Shown here: in pieces, positions 26,955 to 34,634 of the stretch
Layout: the number at the start of each line of letters is the position of its first letter
How positions within the stretch are numbered: the stretch's first letter is position 1
Assembly: GCF_001202025.1 (NCBI RefSeq)
Contig: NZ_LGHS01000075.1
Span: 1-41,989, forward strand
Reading direction: 5' to 3'
Source: Pseudorhodobacter aquimaris
GTDB taxonomy: Bacteria > Pseudomonadota > Alphaproteobacteria > Rhodobacterales > Rhodobacteraceae
DNA: 41,989 nt
Position numbers and translations under genes: made by a program
Notes under the pieces: model-generated
Seen by the model: the letters and a program-made list of their open reading frames with translations, nothing else
Databases searched by the model: none
What the model was told of the DNA's origin: nothing

Positions 26955-27001
26955 TCTCCCTCTGATTGCGCAAGGGGTAAGCAACTTACCCCATAGGGAG
27001 A
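26955..27001. promoter_or_regulatory. Nested palindrome, likely WYL repressor operator
   Basis: The inner inverted repeat GGGGTAAG-CAA-CTTACCCC (26974-26992) lies inside an outer pair TCTCCCT/AGGGAGA (26955-26961 and 26995-27001). It sits just upstream of the WYL gene, in the gap to the divergent gene at 27142. BrxR and CapW bind inverted repeats at this position. Confidence 0.65.
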
Positions 27002-27141
27002 TTAAACAGGTCTTACGCCAATGCGAATCAAAAATCACGCTGTTTCAGTGATTTCGCCGATCAGCAACGACGCCAAAAGCTTAACACCCGCTGCCAGGCT
27101 CTGCTCGATCTGGCCGGCGGTCCTTGAAGGAGGATTTGAGT

Positions 27142-27753
27142 ATGGGCCTGCCACAACGTGTTTTTTATCCTGTTCACGAAACCGCTGCACGCTGGGGCTG
27201 CACGGTTTCCGACATCGCTGGCTGGGCCGCGATGGGGATGCTCAAGTTCATTACGGGCATTCCGCCTATCGCGTGTGACGAAGTGCGCATCGCTGGGCTG
27301 GTGCAGATCGAGCCCGCGGATATCTTGCCGATGTTCAGGCGTTGTGGGACTGGTCCGCAAGAAGCGTATTTGCGGCGTGTGCGGCAACTCGAAGGAGAGG
27401 ACTGGCTCTATATCACCGCCCCCGAGGAGGGCGTACTGGTCTCGATCGGCGATCTGATGATCCTTGGCCATGAAGTGCAGCGTTTTGAGGACATCAACAA
27501 TCTCTTCGGCCGTGTCGCCGAAGGCGCTGGGCTTGGCGACGATGGGGACTACGACTGGCCCGGGATGAGTGTTGAGATCACGCGCCGGGTGTTCGAAGAG
27601 GGCTTGCCCAAATCCCAGGCCGAATGGATCAGGGAGTTGCAGGACTGGTTCGCCGCGCAGTCGGAAACCGGGGAATTTCCAGACGAGCGCTCGATCCGGC
27701 GGCGATTGTCCCCGTTCCTCAAAGCCGTGAAGTTCAAGAACCCGAAACGGTAA
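27142..27753 (+). CDS. HTH-containing protein of integrase-adjacent type, function unknown
   Basis: A 203-residue protein with an excellent site (AAGGAGG, 8 nt before ATG). Residues 7-35 (YPVHETAARWGCTVSDIAGWAAMGMLKF) look like a helix-turn-helix of the excisionase/MerR-like type. LPMFRRCGTGPQEAYLRRVRQLEG is a recognisable alphaproteobacterial pattern, and the C-terminal half is acidic and helical. It is divergent from the WYL gene and converges with the integrase, overlapping its end by 20 nt. It may be a regulator of the element. I do not know an assigned function. Confidence 0.65.
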   Translation: MGLPQRVFYPVHETAARWGCTVSDIAGWAAMGMLKFITGIPPIACDEVRIAGLVQIEPADILPMFRRCGTGPQEAYLRRVRQLEGEDWLYITAPEEGVLVSIGDLMILGHEVQRFEDINNLFGRVAEGAGLGDDGDYDWPGMSVEITRRVFEEGLPKSQAEWIRELQDWFAAQSETGEFPDERSIRRRLSPFLKAVKFKNPKR

Positions 27754-29053
27754 GATGTTTCGCGCCAGCGCGCTGGCCAGCCCTTGATGGCGGGCTGGCC
27801 GCAGCAGCGGGCCGATCTGCGTCATGAACCAGCCGTGGCTTGGGCTTGAAGGCGTTGGCCACGGCATCGACGCCCGCGCGCAACGGCGAGTCCATCAAAT
27901 GCGCATACCGCTGGGTGGTTTGCATTTGACTATGACCCAGTAACTTCCCGATCATCTCAAGCGAGGCACCACCGCTCACCAGCAGCGATGCAAAGGTGTG
28001 GCGCAGGTCGTGGATGTGCACGTCGGGGATGGCAACCTCGTTCTGGATCCGTGCCCAGAAGCGGCGGATTTCCTGCACGGGCTGGCCGGGCGTGTCGCCC
28101 GGAAACAGCCATGGCGAGCCGGAAACCACCGCAAGGCGGCGCTGGCGCACGATGGCCGCCGCCTCGTCCGAGATTGGCACGCGGTGCACGCGGCGCTGCT
28201 TTGTCGTTGTGGCGGGCTTGGTCCATGACAGATGCTCGAGGTTGAAATCCTCGAACCGCGCCTGTCGCACTTCCCCCACCCGGGCACCGGTCAACATGCA
28301 AAGCCGAATGATCCCGGCAGCGCGGTCGTCCTCCGCCGCATCCAGCGCCGTCGCTAGGCACGCGATTTCCTCTTGCGAGAGATACCGCTCGCGCGGCGTT
28401 TCCATCCGGCGGCGAAACCCCGTCGCGGGGTTGTCGTCGCGCCATCCCCATTTGACGGCATAGGCGAACATCTTGCGAACGACCTCGCCGACACGGTTGG
28501 CGCGGACGGGTGTGAGCTTGGCACCCTGCAACTTGCGCGCGCGGTTGTTGGGCTTTTGCTTTGACGGTCGTGCGCGCCCCTCCGCGACCTTGTTCAGCAG
28601 CAGTTCTACATCATAGGCGCTGACTTCAGTTACCAGCATCCGGCCCCAAGCTGGTGTGATGAACTTCTCCATCATCGATCGCTGATCGGAGGCGTTGAGC
28701 TTGGCGAGATGCGTCAGATGCACATCGACGTAGCGGGCGATCAGATCTGCGATGCGGGGCGCTTCCCGCAGGGCGTCGCGGTTCGCCAGAGGATCGCCCC
28801 CAGCATCAATGTCCCGCCGCAGTTCCTTGGCGCGCGTGCGCGCCGCCGACACGCTCCATTCCGGCCAACGGCCAAAGGTCATGCGGCGCTGCCGACCCGC
28901 ATAGCGATAGTCGAGCGTGAAGGCGCGGCCACCGCCGCGATAGATGCAAACGGCAAAGCCGCGCACCTCTGTGTCAAAGATCTGGTAATCCCGGCCCTCC
29001 GCAGGCTCGGCATCGCGTACGATCACTTCCGTCAGTTTCTGTCTGTTCACCAT
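27734..29053 (-). CDS. Tyrosine-type site-specific integrase
   Basis: A 439-residue recombinase. An N-terminal arm-type domain (DYQIFDTEVRGFAVCIYRGGGRAFTLDYRY) is followed by a SAM-like core-binding domain and the catalytic domain with TGARVGEVRQ (first Arg), HDLRHTF (His, Arg), LLGHSQMQTTQRYAHL (His, Tyr). All catalytic residues are present. The C-terminal tail is Ala/Arg-rich and extended. The start at 29053 is chosen because GAGAGG lies 7 nt upstream; a TTG 6 nt earlier is too close. It probably integrates the right-hand element, possibly in the fMet tRNA. Confidence 0.9.
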   Translation of the reverse strand: MVNRQKLTEVIVRDAEPAEGRDYQIFDTEVRGFAVCIYRGGGRAFTLDYRYAGRQRRMTFGRWPEWSVSAARTRAKELRRDIDAGGDPLANRDALREAPRIADLIARYVDVHLTHLAKLNASDQRSMMEKFITPAWGRMLVTEVSAYDVELLLNKVAEGRARPSKQKPNNRARKLQGAKLTPVRANRVGEVVRKMFAYAVKWGWRDDNPATGFRRRMETPRERYLSQEEIACLATALDAAEDDRAAGIIRLCMLTGARVGEVRQARFEDFNLEHLSWTKPATTTKQRRVHRVPISDEAAAIVRQRRLAVVSGSPWLFPGDTPGQPVQEIRRFWARIQNEVAIPDVHIHDLRHTFASLLVSGGASLEMIGKLLGHSQMQTTQRYAHLMDSPLRAGVDAVANAFKPKPRLVHDADRPAAAASPPSRAGQRAGAKHLTVSGS

Positions 29054-29124
29054 CAGCAAACCTCTCTCTTGCCCCTGTCATGACGCGTAGATCGGGCCGT
29101 CTATCAAGCAGAGCATGGCGCTGG

Positions 29125-29557
29125 GGGTGGCAGGGAGGCACGGGGTGGCACGCCGGAGACAGGTGCCGTGCCACCCCTTATTTTATTGGCAATCTGCGCG
29201 CTGGGCCGGATGCTGACCAACGCGGCACCCACTTTCGCCGATCATGATTTCCACCCGAACGCGCCTCTCAGCACCAGAATCACCATCAAAAGCGGGCGAA
29301 AGCAGAGAAATCTTCAATAAAATATGGGGGTGGCACGCGTTTATGCACGTTGCCACCCCCAGTTTGATCGCGAATGCGTGCGAAAGCCCGCGAATACGCC
29401 GATTTGCGCAGGAATACGCGCGAGCACGCGGCGGACCAATTTGCTGCGCCGCAGCGACGGCTGTGGTCGCCGGACCAGAACCTGCCGAAAAGCCAATAAA
29501 ACAAGGGGTGGCACGGGGGTGTCGAGTTTCGTGCCACCCCGTGCCTCCCTGCCACCC
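29125..29557. repeat. 433-bp region of nested inverted repeats built on GGGGTGGCA
   Basis: A perfect 28-bp inverted repeat bounds the region (29125-29152 and 29530-29557). Inside is a 22-bp pair with one mismatch (29168-29189 and 29493-29514), and at the centre a 10-bp pair (29326-29335 and 29351-29360). Eight copies of GGGGTGGCA or its complement (the last shortened) occur in both orientations. The region lies between the integrase and the excisionase-like gene, where attP, early promoters or an origin are expected. No protein-like frame was found. Confidence 0.8.
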
Positions 29558-29622
29558 TTCGCGATGTGCGTGATTGGACCCAGCATTTGCCCACGTTCGG
29601 GCTCTCACACTGGAGACTTCAC

Positions 29623-29880
29623 ATGCAGGAAATCATGAACGCTAAAGGAGGCAGGGAAACGCCGCGCGCCCTGCTGAGCGGTTGGATCAGCAGGTCCGAT
29701 CTTGCCCAGGAACTCGAGGTAACCGAAGGCACCTTGCGGCGCTGGACCGCCGAACGCTGGGGCCCTCCCTGCATTCGCGCGGGTCGGAAAATCTATTATC
29801 GCCGCAGCGCCGTTGTCGAATGGCTGGAAGAGCAGGAAGCGGCGGACAATCGCCGCGCACGTCGGGGAGGCCGTCGATGA
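29623..29880 (+). CDS. Excisionase-like helix-turn-helix protein
   Basis: An 85-residue protein with an HTH_17/excisionase-type fold: WISRSDLAQELEVTEGTLRRWTAERWGPPCIRAGRKIYYRRSAVVEWLEEQE. The start has GGAG 8 nt upstream; an ATG at 29635 is possible. It is first in a rightward early operon and overlaps the next gene by ATGA. It may be the recombination directionality factor for the integrase or an early regulator. Confidence 0.75.
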   Translation: MQEIMNAKGGRETPRALLSGWISRSDLAQELEVTEGTLRRWTAERWGPPCIRAGRKIYYRRSAVVEWLEEQEAADNRRARRGGRR

Positions 29881-30146
29881 GCATCCCCCTGCCCTTCCGC
29901 AAGCGCAGCGCCCGCGATCAGGTTCGCCAGGACTGGATCGACGAGCGACGGCACGAAGCGCGCATCGTCGTGGCCGATGTTGTGAACCATTCCGACCACC
30001 TGCTGCGGCTCGCGTGCAACGTGCTGGTCCAGCATGGGGAGACGCCTGCCGAGCGTGAAGACGCCCGGATCCTATTGGTCGTCCTTGATGCAAAATCACC
30101 CGGGCGTACCAATCATAATCGATCAGATCGGGAGGGGCGGTCATGA
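29877..30146 (+). CDS. Small early-operon protein, unknown function
   Basis: An 89-residue charged protein coupled to both neighbours by ATGA overlaps. It is helical and rich in Arg, Asp and His (DWIDERRHEARIVVADVVNHSDHLLRLACNVL), without membrane segment or known motif. The strict overlaps support it as a real gene. I do not recognise a family. Confidence 0.6.
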   Translation: MSIPLPFRKRSARDQVRQDWIDERRHEARIVVADVVNHSDHLLRLACNVLVQHGETPAEREDARILLVVLDAKSPGRTNHNRSDREGRS

Positions 30147-30538
30147 AGCGCCGCGGCACACCCGAGGCCGATCTGCAGCGCGCTGTGGTGCAGACCCTGC
30201 ACTTTGCCCTGCCCCGCTCGACCATCATTCATCACTGCGCCAATGAGGTGACCGAGGCCAGCCCCCGCGGCGCAAAACGCCAAGCGATCCTGGTGGGCAT
30301 GGGCGTCCATTCAGGCTTTGCCGATCTGATCGTGCTCTGCGCTGGGCGCGTGCTGTTCCTCGAGTTGAAATCCCTCAAGGGCCGGCTCAGCCCCGCACAG
30401 GAAGCGTTTCGCGATGCCGTTTTGGCGCAGGGCTTCGGTTGGGCGCTAGTGCGTAGCCTTGACGACGCGCTGGGCGCTTTGGCCGACCACGGCTTTACCA
30501 CGCGCATTGCGCCACCCACCCGGAGGGCAGTGCCATGA
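30143..30538 (+). CDS. VRR-NUC domain nuclease
   Basis: A 131-residue stand-alone VRR-NUC protein of the PD-(D/E)xK superfamily: Glu8 in the first helix, Asp61 in GFADLIVL, and the Glu74-x-Lys76 pair in LFLELKS, then GRLSPAQEAF. Phage VRR-NUC proteins act as structure-specific nucleases in recombination or replication. It is coupled by ATGA to the initiator gene downstream. Confidence 0.85.
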   Translation: MKRRGTPEADLQRAVVQTLHFALPRSTIIHHCANEVTEASPRGAKRQAILVGMGVHSGFADLIVLCAGRVLFLELKSLKGRLSPAQEAFRDAVLAQGFGWALVRSLDDALGALADHGFTTRIAPPTRRAVP

Positions 30539-31560
30539 GCCATGAAGCCACCAACTGGGCCATCAAGCAACGCGGGTTGAAACCCACCACCAAGATCGTG
30601 CTCTGGCATCTCTGCGACCGTTTCAACCCGGACTACGGCTGTTTTCCCTCGCAGGACAGGCTCGCGCATGATTGTGAAATCAGCCGCTCGACCCTTAACG
30701 ATCATATTGGCCAGCTTGAGGCGGCAGGCCTGTTGCGCAGGATTCCCCGCATCGATCCAGCAACCAAGCGCCAGCTGCCAACCCGCTACATCCTGTGCTT
30801 CGAGCCGGGCTTCACACCGGCGGATGTGGTTCCGTGTCCGGAAACCGGACACGGGGATAGCGCCCTCAGAGAAAACCCATCTGTGGCAGACGGTTGCGGC
30901 CCGGATTCCCTCCCAGAGGCTGGTCCGTGTCCGAATTCAGGACACGGGATCGACGCGCAAGCCGTGTCCGGATTTTGCCCCGACCCGTGTCCGGAAAATG
31001 GCCAAAGCCGTGTCCGAAATCCGGACACTAACCTTGTAAGAGAACCCTTAAGTAAACCAGTAAAGGAGGAGGAGGACGCGCAAGCGCGCGATGCCGATTT
31101 TGATCGGTTCTTCGCAGAGTTGCTGACTGCACTGGGCTTTGCCGCCAATGCCACCCTGCCCGCTTGGTGGCAAGGCTGGCCAGCCAGAACGCATGTTCGT
31201 CGCTGGATCGATGATCTCGGACTTTCGCAGAAGCGGATCGTCGAGACAGCCACCGAGACCCGAGCCGATCATCCCAATCCGCCCGATGGGCCCAAAGCCC
31301 TCGACCGGTTCATGGAACGGGCCGCCCAGCGCGATGCGCAGGCGACCATTGCGAACGCCAAGAGCCAGAAGACGAAACGGCGGCGCAAGTGCGAAGACCC
31401 TCCCCGGCTCAGCGATGACGAGAAGGCGGCCTTCTACGCCAAAATGGTCAACGCCGATGGCTTCCTGCCGGTCAGCGCGATCAACAACAGCATCCGCGAT
31501 CTGATGTTGGTGCGCGGCCTCGTCACACCCGAACGACTCCGGATGCGAGGGGTGCGGTGA
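30535..31560 (+). CDS. Lambda-O-like replication initiator with HTH_36 domain
   Basis: A 341-residue protein. Residues 1-85 are a winged helix of HTH_36 type (TKIVLWHLCDRFNPDYGCFPSQDRLAHDCEISRSTLNDHIGQLEAAGLLRR). Residues 95-175 are a Pro/Cys/Gly-rich linker (CPETGHG, CPNSGHG, CPDPCPENG) whose DNA consists of repeats of CCGTGTCC. The C-terminal 150 residues are helical and may contact a helicase loader. A DNA-binding N-terminus with iterons inside its own gene is the arrangement of lambda O. It is coupled to the nuclease gene before it (ATGA) and the methyltransferase after it (GTGA). Confidence 0.75.
   Translation: MSHEATNWAIKQRGLKPTTKIVLWHLCDRFNPDYGCFPSQDRLAHDCEISRSTLNDHIGQLEAAGLLRRIPRIDPATKRQLPTRYILCFEPGFTPADVVPCPETGHGDSALRENPSVADGCGPDSLPEAGPCPNSGHGIDAQAVSGFCPDPCPENGQSRVRNPDTNLVREPLSKPVKEEEDAQARDADFDRFFAELLTALGFAANATLPAWWQGWPARTHVRRWIDDLGLSQKRIVETATETRADHPNPPDGPKALDRFMERAAQRDAQATIANAKSQKTKRRRKCEDPPRLSDDEKAAFYAKMVNADGFLPVSAINNSIRDLMLVRGLVTPERLRMRGVR
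30832..31028. repeat. Iteron-like cluster in the initiator gene, probable replication origin
   Basis: Eight copies of CCGTGTCCG or its complement occur in 197 bp. Forward copies start at 30832, 30925, 30962, 30985 and 31008. Inverted copies lie at 30845-30854, 30940-30947 and 31021-31028. The first pair is a perfect 10-bp inverted repeat with a 3-nt spacer. They lie in the linker part of the initiator gene. Confidence 0.7.
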
Positions 31561-32714
31561 ATGGCATGGTGTCACGTCCCCGGCACGGATTGTCCCTCTG
31601 CGCAGGCGGCGGAGGCTTGGATCTGTGCCTCATGCTCGCCGAACCCGGCTATCACACCCGCGCCTTCGTCGAATGGGAGGAATGGCCCCGAGCCGTCCTC
31701 ATTGCCGCCCAGCGCGCCGGGTATTTTGCCCCGGCGCCAATCTGGGATGATCTGCGCAGCTTCGATGCCCAACCCTTTCGCGGTGCCTTTGACATCGTCC
31801 TCGCCGGATATCCCTGCCAGCCCTTCAGCGCAGCTGGAAAACGCGGCGGTGCCGACGATCCCCGCCATCTCTGGCCCGACGTCGCTCGCGTCATTGGGGA
31901 ATGCCAACCCGAATGGGTATTCCTTGAGAACGTCCCCGGGCACGTCAGCCTCGGGCTGGAAGCTGTCCTGCGAGAGCTTTGGCAGATGGGCTACACGCCT
32001 GCGACGGGCCTGTTCTCTGCGGCAGAAGTCGGCGCGCCGCACCAGCGAAACCGCATCTTCATCCTGGCCCACGCCGATGAGCCTGCACCCCAGAACGGCC
32101 AACTACAATCCAGCGGGCAACAGCGACTTCACCCGCAAGGCCGAGGCTCTGGCGCTGGACATCAGCAATTGGTCGACACCGAAAGCGACCGATGGCGCGA
32201 AGGGTGGGCCGGGCCAGAGCTATGGCTCGGGCGGAACGCCACCCCTGCCAGCACAGGCTGCGCAATGGCCAACACCAGCAGCGCAGAACTGGAAGGGCAG
32301 CAGCGAGGCGAGTGTGATCCGCGCAGATGGCAAATCCCGGATGGATATCCTGCATTACCGCGCGGAACAGGGATTCACCCACCCGGACCCGGTGATCGGG
32401 ATGCGTGGGCAACGGTCCTTGCCGCACGCCCCGATCTCGCGCCCGCTCTGGGTTTCAATGATTGCCTCGCATGGGCGCGCCGTCTCGCGGCGGATCCTGA
32501 AGGGCCGGGCACGGCGGCGACTGAACCCGCTCTTCGTCGGATGGCTGATGGGCTGGCCCATCGGGCACGCGCTCTGCGCCTGCTCGGCAACGGAGTTCAT
32601 CCGCTGGCAGCAGCACATGCGTGGCGCGCTCTCGCATCTGCCCATGGCCTCGGGCCCTTGGATTTGGCGGCCGACGGATGGGCCGGAGGGCCCAGCGCAG
32701 ATGAACCTGTTTGA
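31557..32714 (+). CDS. C5-cytosine DNA methyltransferase
   Basis: A 385-residue enzyme starting at GTG inside the initiator's stop (GTGA) with GAGGGG upstream. Motif I LSLCAGGGGLDL, motif IV AGYPCQPFSAAGKR (catalytic Cys), motif VI ENVPG, motif VIII QRNRIFILA and motif X LGNGVHPLAAAHAW are all in this one frame, so it can be a full enzyme. The segment between motifs VIII and X (LVDTESDRW, MANTSSAELEGQ) is the target recognition region. It probably protects phage DNA from restriction. No partner endonuclease is adjacent. The +1 frame is open throughout and carries another protein-like sequence. Confidence 0.85.
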   Translation: MNGMVSRPRHGLSLCAGGGGLDLCLMLAEPGYHTRAFVEWEEWPRAVLIAAQRAGYFAPAPIWDDLRSFDAQPFRGAFDIVLAGYPCQPFSAAGKRGGADDPRHLWPDVARVIGECQPEWVFLENVPGHVSLGLEAVLRELWQMGYTPATGLFSAAEVGAPHQRNRIFILAHADEPAPQNGQLQSSGQQRLHPQGRGSGAGHQQLVDTESDRWREGWAGPELWLGRNATPASTGCAMANTSSAELEGQQRGECDPRRWQIPDGYPALPRGTGIHPPGPGDRDAWATVLAARPDLAPALGFNDCLAWARRLAADPEGPGTAATEPALRRMADGLAHRARALRLLGNGVHPLAAAHAWRALASAHGLGPLDLAADGWAGGPSADEPV

Positions 32715-32730
32715 AAGATTGCGGCCATGA
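32077..32730 (+). CDS. Possible overlapping gene in the +1 frame of the methyltransferase
   Basis: A 217-residue frame from ATG 32077 (MSLHPRTANYNPAGNSDFTRK) to TGA 32730. It contains WSTPKATDG and WPTPAAQNWKG repeats, SHxDP-like THPDPVIG, RRLNPLFVGWLMGWPIGHALC and a QMNLF-type end. All are features I associate with C-terminal regions of phage cytosine methyltransferases. Its stop overlaps the ATG of the following gene by ATGA, the same coupling used throughout this operon, whereas the main methyltransferase frame stops 12 nt before that ATG. It has no clear ribosome site, so it may be reached by frameshift, by internal start, or not at all. Confidence 0.45.
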   Translation: MSLHPRTANYNPAGNSDFTRKAEALALDISNWSTPKATDGAKGGPGQSYGSGGTPPLPAQAAQWPTPAAQNWKGSSEASVIRADGKSRMDILHYRAEQGFTHPDPVIGMRGQRSLPHAPISRPLWVSMIASHGRAVSRRILKGRARRRLNPLFVGWLMGWPIGHALCACSATEFIRWQQHMRGALSHLPMASGPWIWRPTDGPEGPAQMNLFERLRP

Positions 32731-33386
32731 GCATGCAGGGACGGATTAGCCGCAACGGCGGCACGAAGATGAAACGCGCGCTGGGCGTGCAAGCGGCGCT
32801 GGAATGGGCGTTTCGGGTGGAAAAGGCGCAGTTGGAACTGCCGCCGCCGAAGGATGTGTCGGAAGAGGGCTTCGGCTTTGGCCTCGAATATGTTCTGCTG
32901 CAACGTGCGGCGCTGGGCTGCAAGGTGGATGGTGGCCAGCACAAGATGGGCAGTTACACCCATGCCGACGCAGACGTGATCGCCGCCACTGTCGCCGGCA
33001 TACCCGGCAGCCTCGGCGGCATCCGTATGGCAATCAGCGTTGCCGAAATGGCGCGCGCAGGGATAACGCCCGACTGGATGCCAGGCGCGGTGCCACGTTG
33101 CGTGCCAGTCGACATTAAGCGTAACCGCCATGGGGACCGCGCTGTCAGCGTCGCGGTAGGCACTGAAAGAGTACTGATCAGCGGGAAATGGCGTACAATC
33201 GAAGTGCGGGCCTGTCCGGTCACATGGCGGCCACATCCGGAACAGATCGCCGCCGCACGGCGCGGGTATGAGGATTGGTGGCGGGCGTTGGATTGGGTGC
33301 GCGATGGGCTGGTTGCAGGACGAATGTTAAGGGAGATGGAAGTGGCGGCAGTTATGCCGAAGGTGAGACCTTGGGGAACAGGTTGA
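32727..33386 (+). CDS. Conserved phage early-operon protein, unknown function
   Basis: A 219-residue soluble protein typical of Rhodobacterales prophage early operons: GVQAALEWAFRVEKAQLELPPP, EYVLLQRAALGCKVDGG, MARAGITPDWMPGAVPRCVP and ITPDWM-type patterns, then VTWRPHPEQIAAARRGYEDWWRAL. No catalytic motif is recognised. It overlaps the +1 frame of the methyltransferase gene by ATGA and is last in the operon. The following 216 bp hold nothing that I recognise. Confidence 0.65.
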   Translation: MSMQGRISRNGGTKMKRALGVQAALEWAFRVEKAQLELPPPKDVSEEGFGFGLEYVLLQRAALGCKVDGGQHKMGSYTHADADVIAATVAGIPGSLGGIRMAISVAEMARAGITPDWMPGAVPRCVPVDIKRNRHGDRAVSVAVGTERVLISGKWRTIEVRACPVTWRPHPEQIAAARRGYEDWWRALDWVRDGLVAGRMLREMEVAAVMPKVRPWGTG

Positions 33387-33602
33387 CAAAGTCACAATGG
33401 GCTAGAAGCCGACAGATGCCGGTGAGGCAGCGACCCGAAGCAGCCGCTCGATCTCTGCACAGCGTTTCCGGTCATTGATCGACGTGGAGGTCGGAAAGTA
33501 GTTGTCCGCCGCATCTTGTGCCAATGGCCGGTTTCGGTCGAAACAAGTCTGGCTACAATTTGCACGCTGACGATAGTGTCGTCGAGGGTGTTAATGCCAT
33601 CC

Positions 33603-34634
33603 TCAAGTGTCCAAGAAGTCCCACTCTTCGCCCATGACCCACCTCAGCGCACTCAACTTGCCGTTGATCATGCCCCATTCGAAATCTTCGAACGGTCCTA
33701 GAACCTCGGGCCGATCGTTGTACTTATGGCGCACCCGTTCACCGGCCGCGCGCAAGGTCGCTAGGTTGCCTTTGGTGATCTTTGTTTGATCGTATGGCTT
33801 GTCCTTTGGCATCTCGTCGGTGACCTGGATTTCTCCGCTATCGATTTTTTCCATATTGTACACGTGACGGGTGTACCAGACTTGATCCCACAGGAAAGCT
33901 ATTGCCTCGTTGATCTCTGAAGATACACGCGGATCGTCCGGAATGTAAAAATCGTCAAAAGCTCCTGTCGGATCTAAGTCTATCATCAGGTTGCCAAAAT
34001 AATCACCGATGTCTGTGGCGAAAACTGAGCGTACGCCGTCGAAGTAGTAAGCGATATCTGGATGAGGTTTGCTCTTGTCGACCTTGGCATGAGTGAAATC
34101 GTCCGTATTGCTGGTGATGAAGGCAAAGCGGTGATCTTCGTGGGCGCTTTCTTCGACAATCTCATAGTAGGTCTCGAGAATTACGGCGTCCGCGATCCCT
34201 GTCTTGTGGTACGGCGCTACTCGGTCCAGGCCACGGGTGGCAGCCCTAGACCTAGCGATGACGGAAGGCACCAAATGGGTCGCCTTTGCCATGATTTCTT
34301 CGACCTTGGACAGCGTTTCGTCAACTGCGTCCCCGTGCATGTGCATCTTCTGCTCAACATCGAGAATACCTTCAAGAATTGCTGCGGTGTCGCCAGTTCC
34401 AAACTGCTTGATCGTCGCTCGCACGCGCTTGAAATGGTCTTTTCGGCTCGTTTTGGCGGCCTTCATGACGCGGTCCCTGTTGCGTTCGAACTCGGCCTGC
34501 ACAACGTCAGGCACCATGAACTCGACCTCGCACTCGTCGACCGTGCTCTCCATGCGGTGGAGCAGGGGAAGGTTGCGATAGTCTCCCGCTAGGTTGAGCC
34601 AGACACAAGTGTCGAGAACAATCCGAACTGTCAT
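33603..34634 (-). CDS. PIN-domain (DUF4935-like) nuclease of a two-gene module
   Basis: A 343-residue protein. The N-terminal 185 residues are a PIN-like domain: VLDTCVWLNLAGD (first Asp), an acidic middle (VQAEFERNRD), GIADAVILETYYE (second acidic pair) and ITSNTDDF (late Asp), so the metal-binding set of a ribonuclease is present. The C-terminal part (about 215-343) is helical and unassigned. Its ATG overlaps the stop of the DUF4062-SIR2 gene (ATGA at 34631-34634), so the two are coupled and probably act together. Toxin-antitoxin PIN proteins are shorter, about 130 residues, which argues against a simple VapC. Confidence 0.8.
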   Translation of the reverse strand: MTVRIVLDTCVWLNLAGDYRNLPLLHRMESTVDECEVEFMVPDVVQAEFERNRDRVMKAAKTSRKDHFKRVRATIKQFGTGDTAAILEGILDVEQKMHMHGDAVDETLSKVEEIMAKATHLVPSVIARSRAATRGLDRVAPYHKTGIADAVILETYYEIVEESAHEDHRFAFITSNTDDFTHAKVDKSKPHPDIAYYFDGVRSVFATDIGDYFGNLMIDLDPTGAFDDFYIPDDPRVSSEINEAIAFLWDQVWYTRHVYNMEKIDSGEIQVTDEMPKDKPYDQTKITKGNLATLRAAGERVRHKYNDRPEVLGPFEDFEWGMINGKLSALRWVMGEEWDFLDT

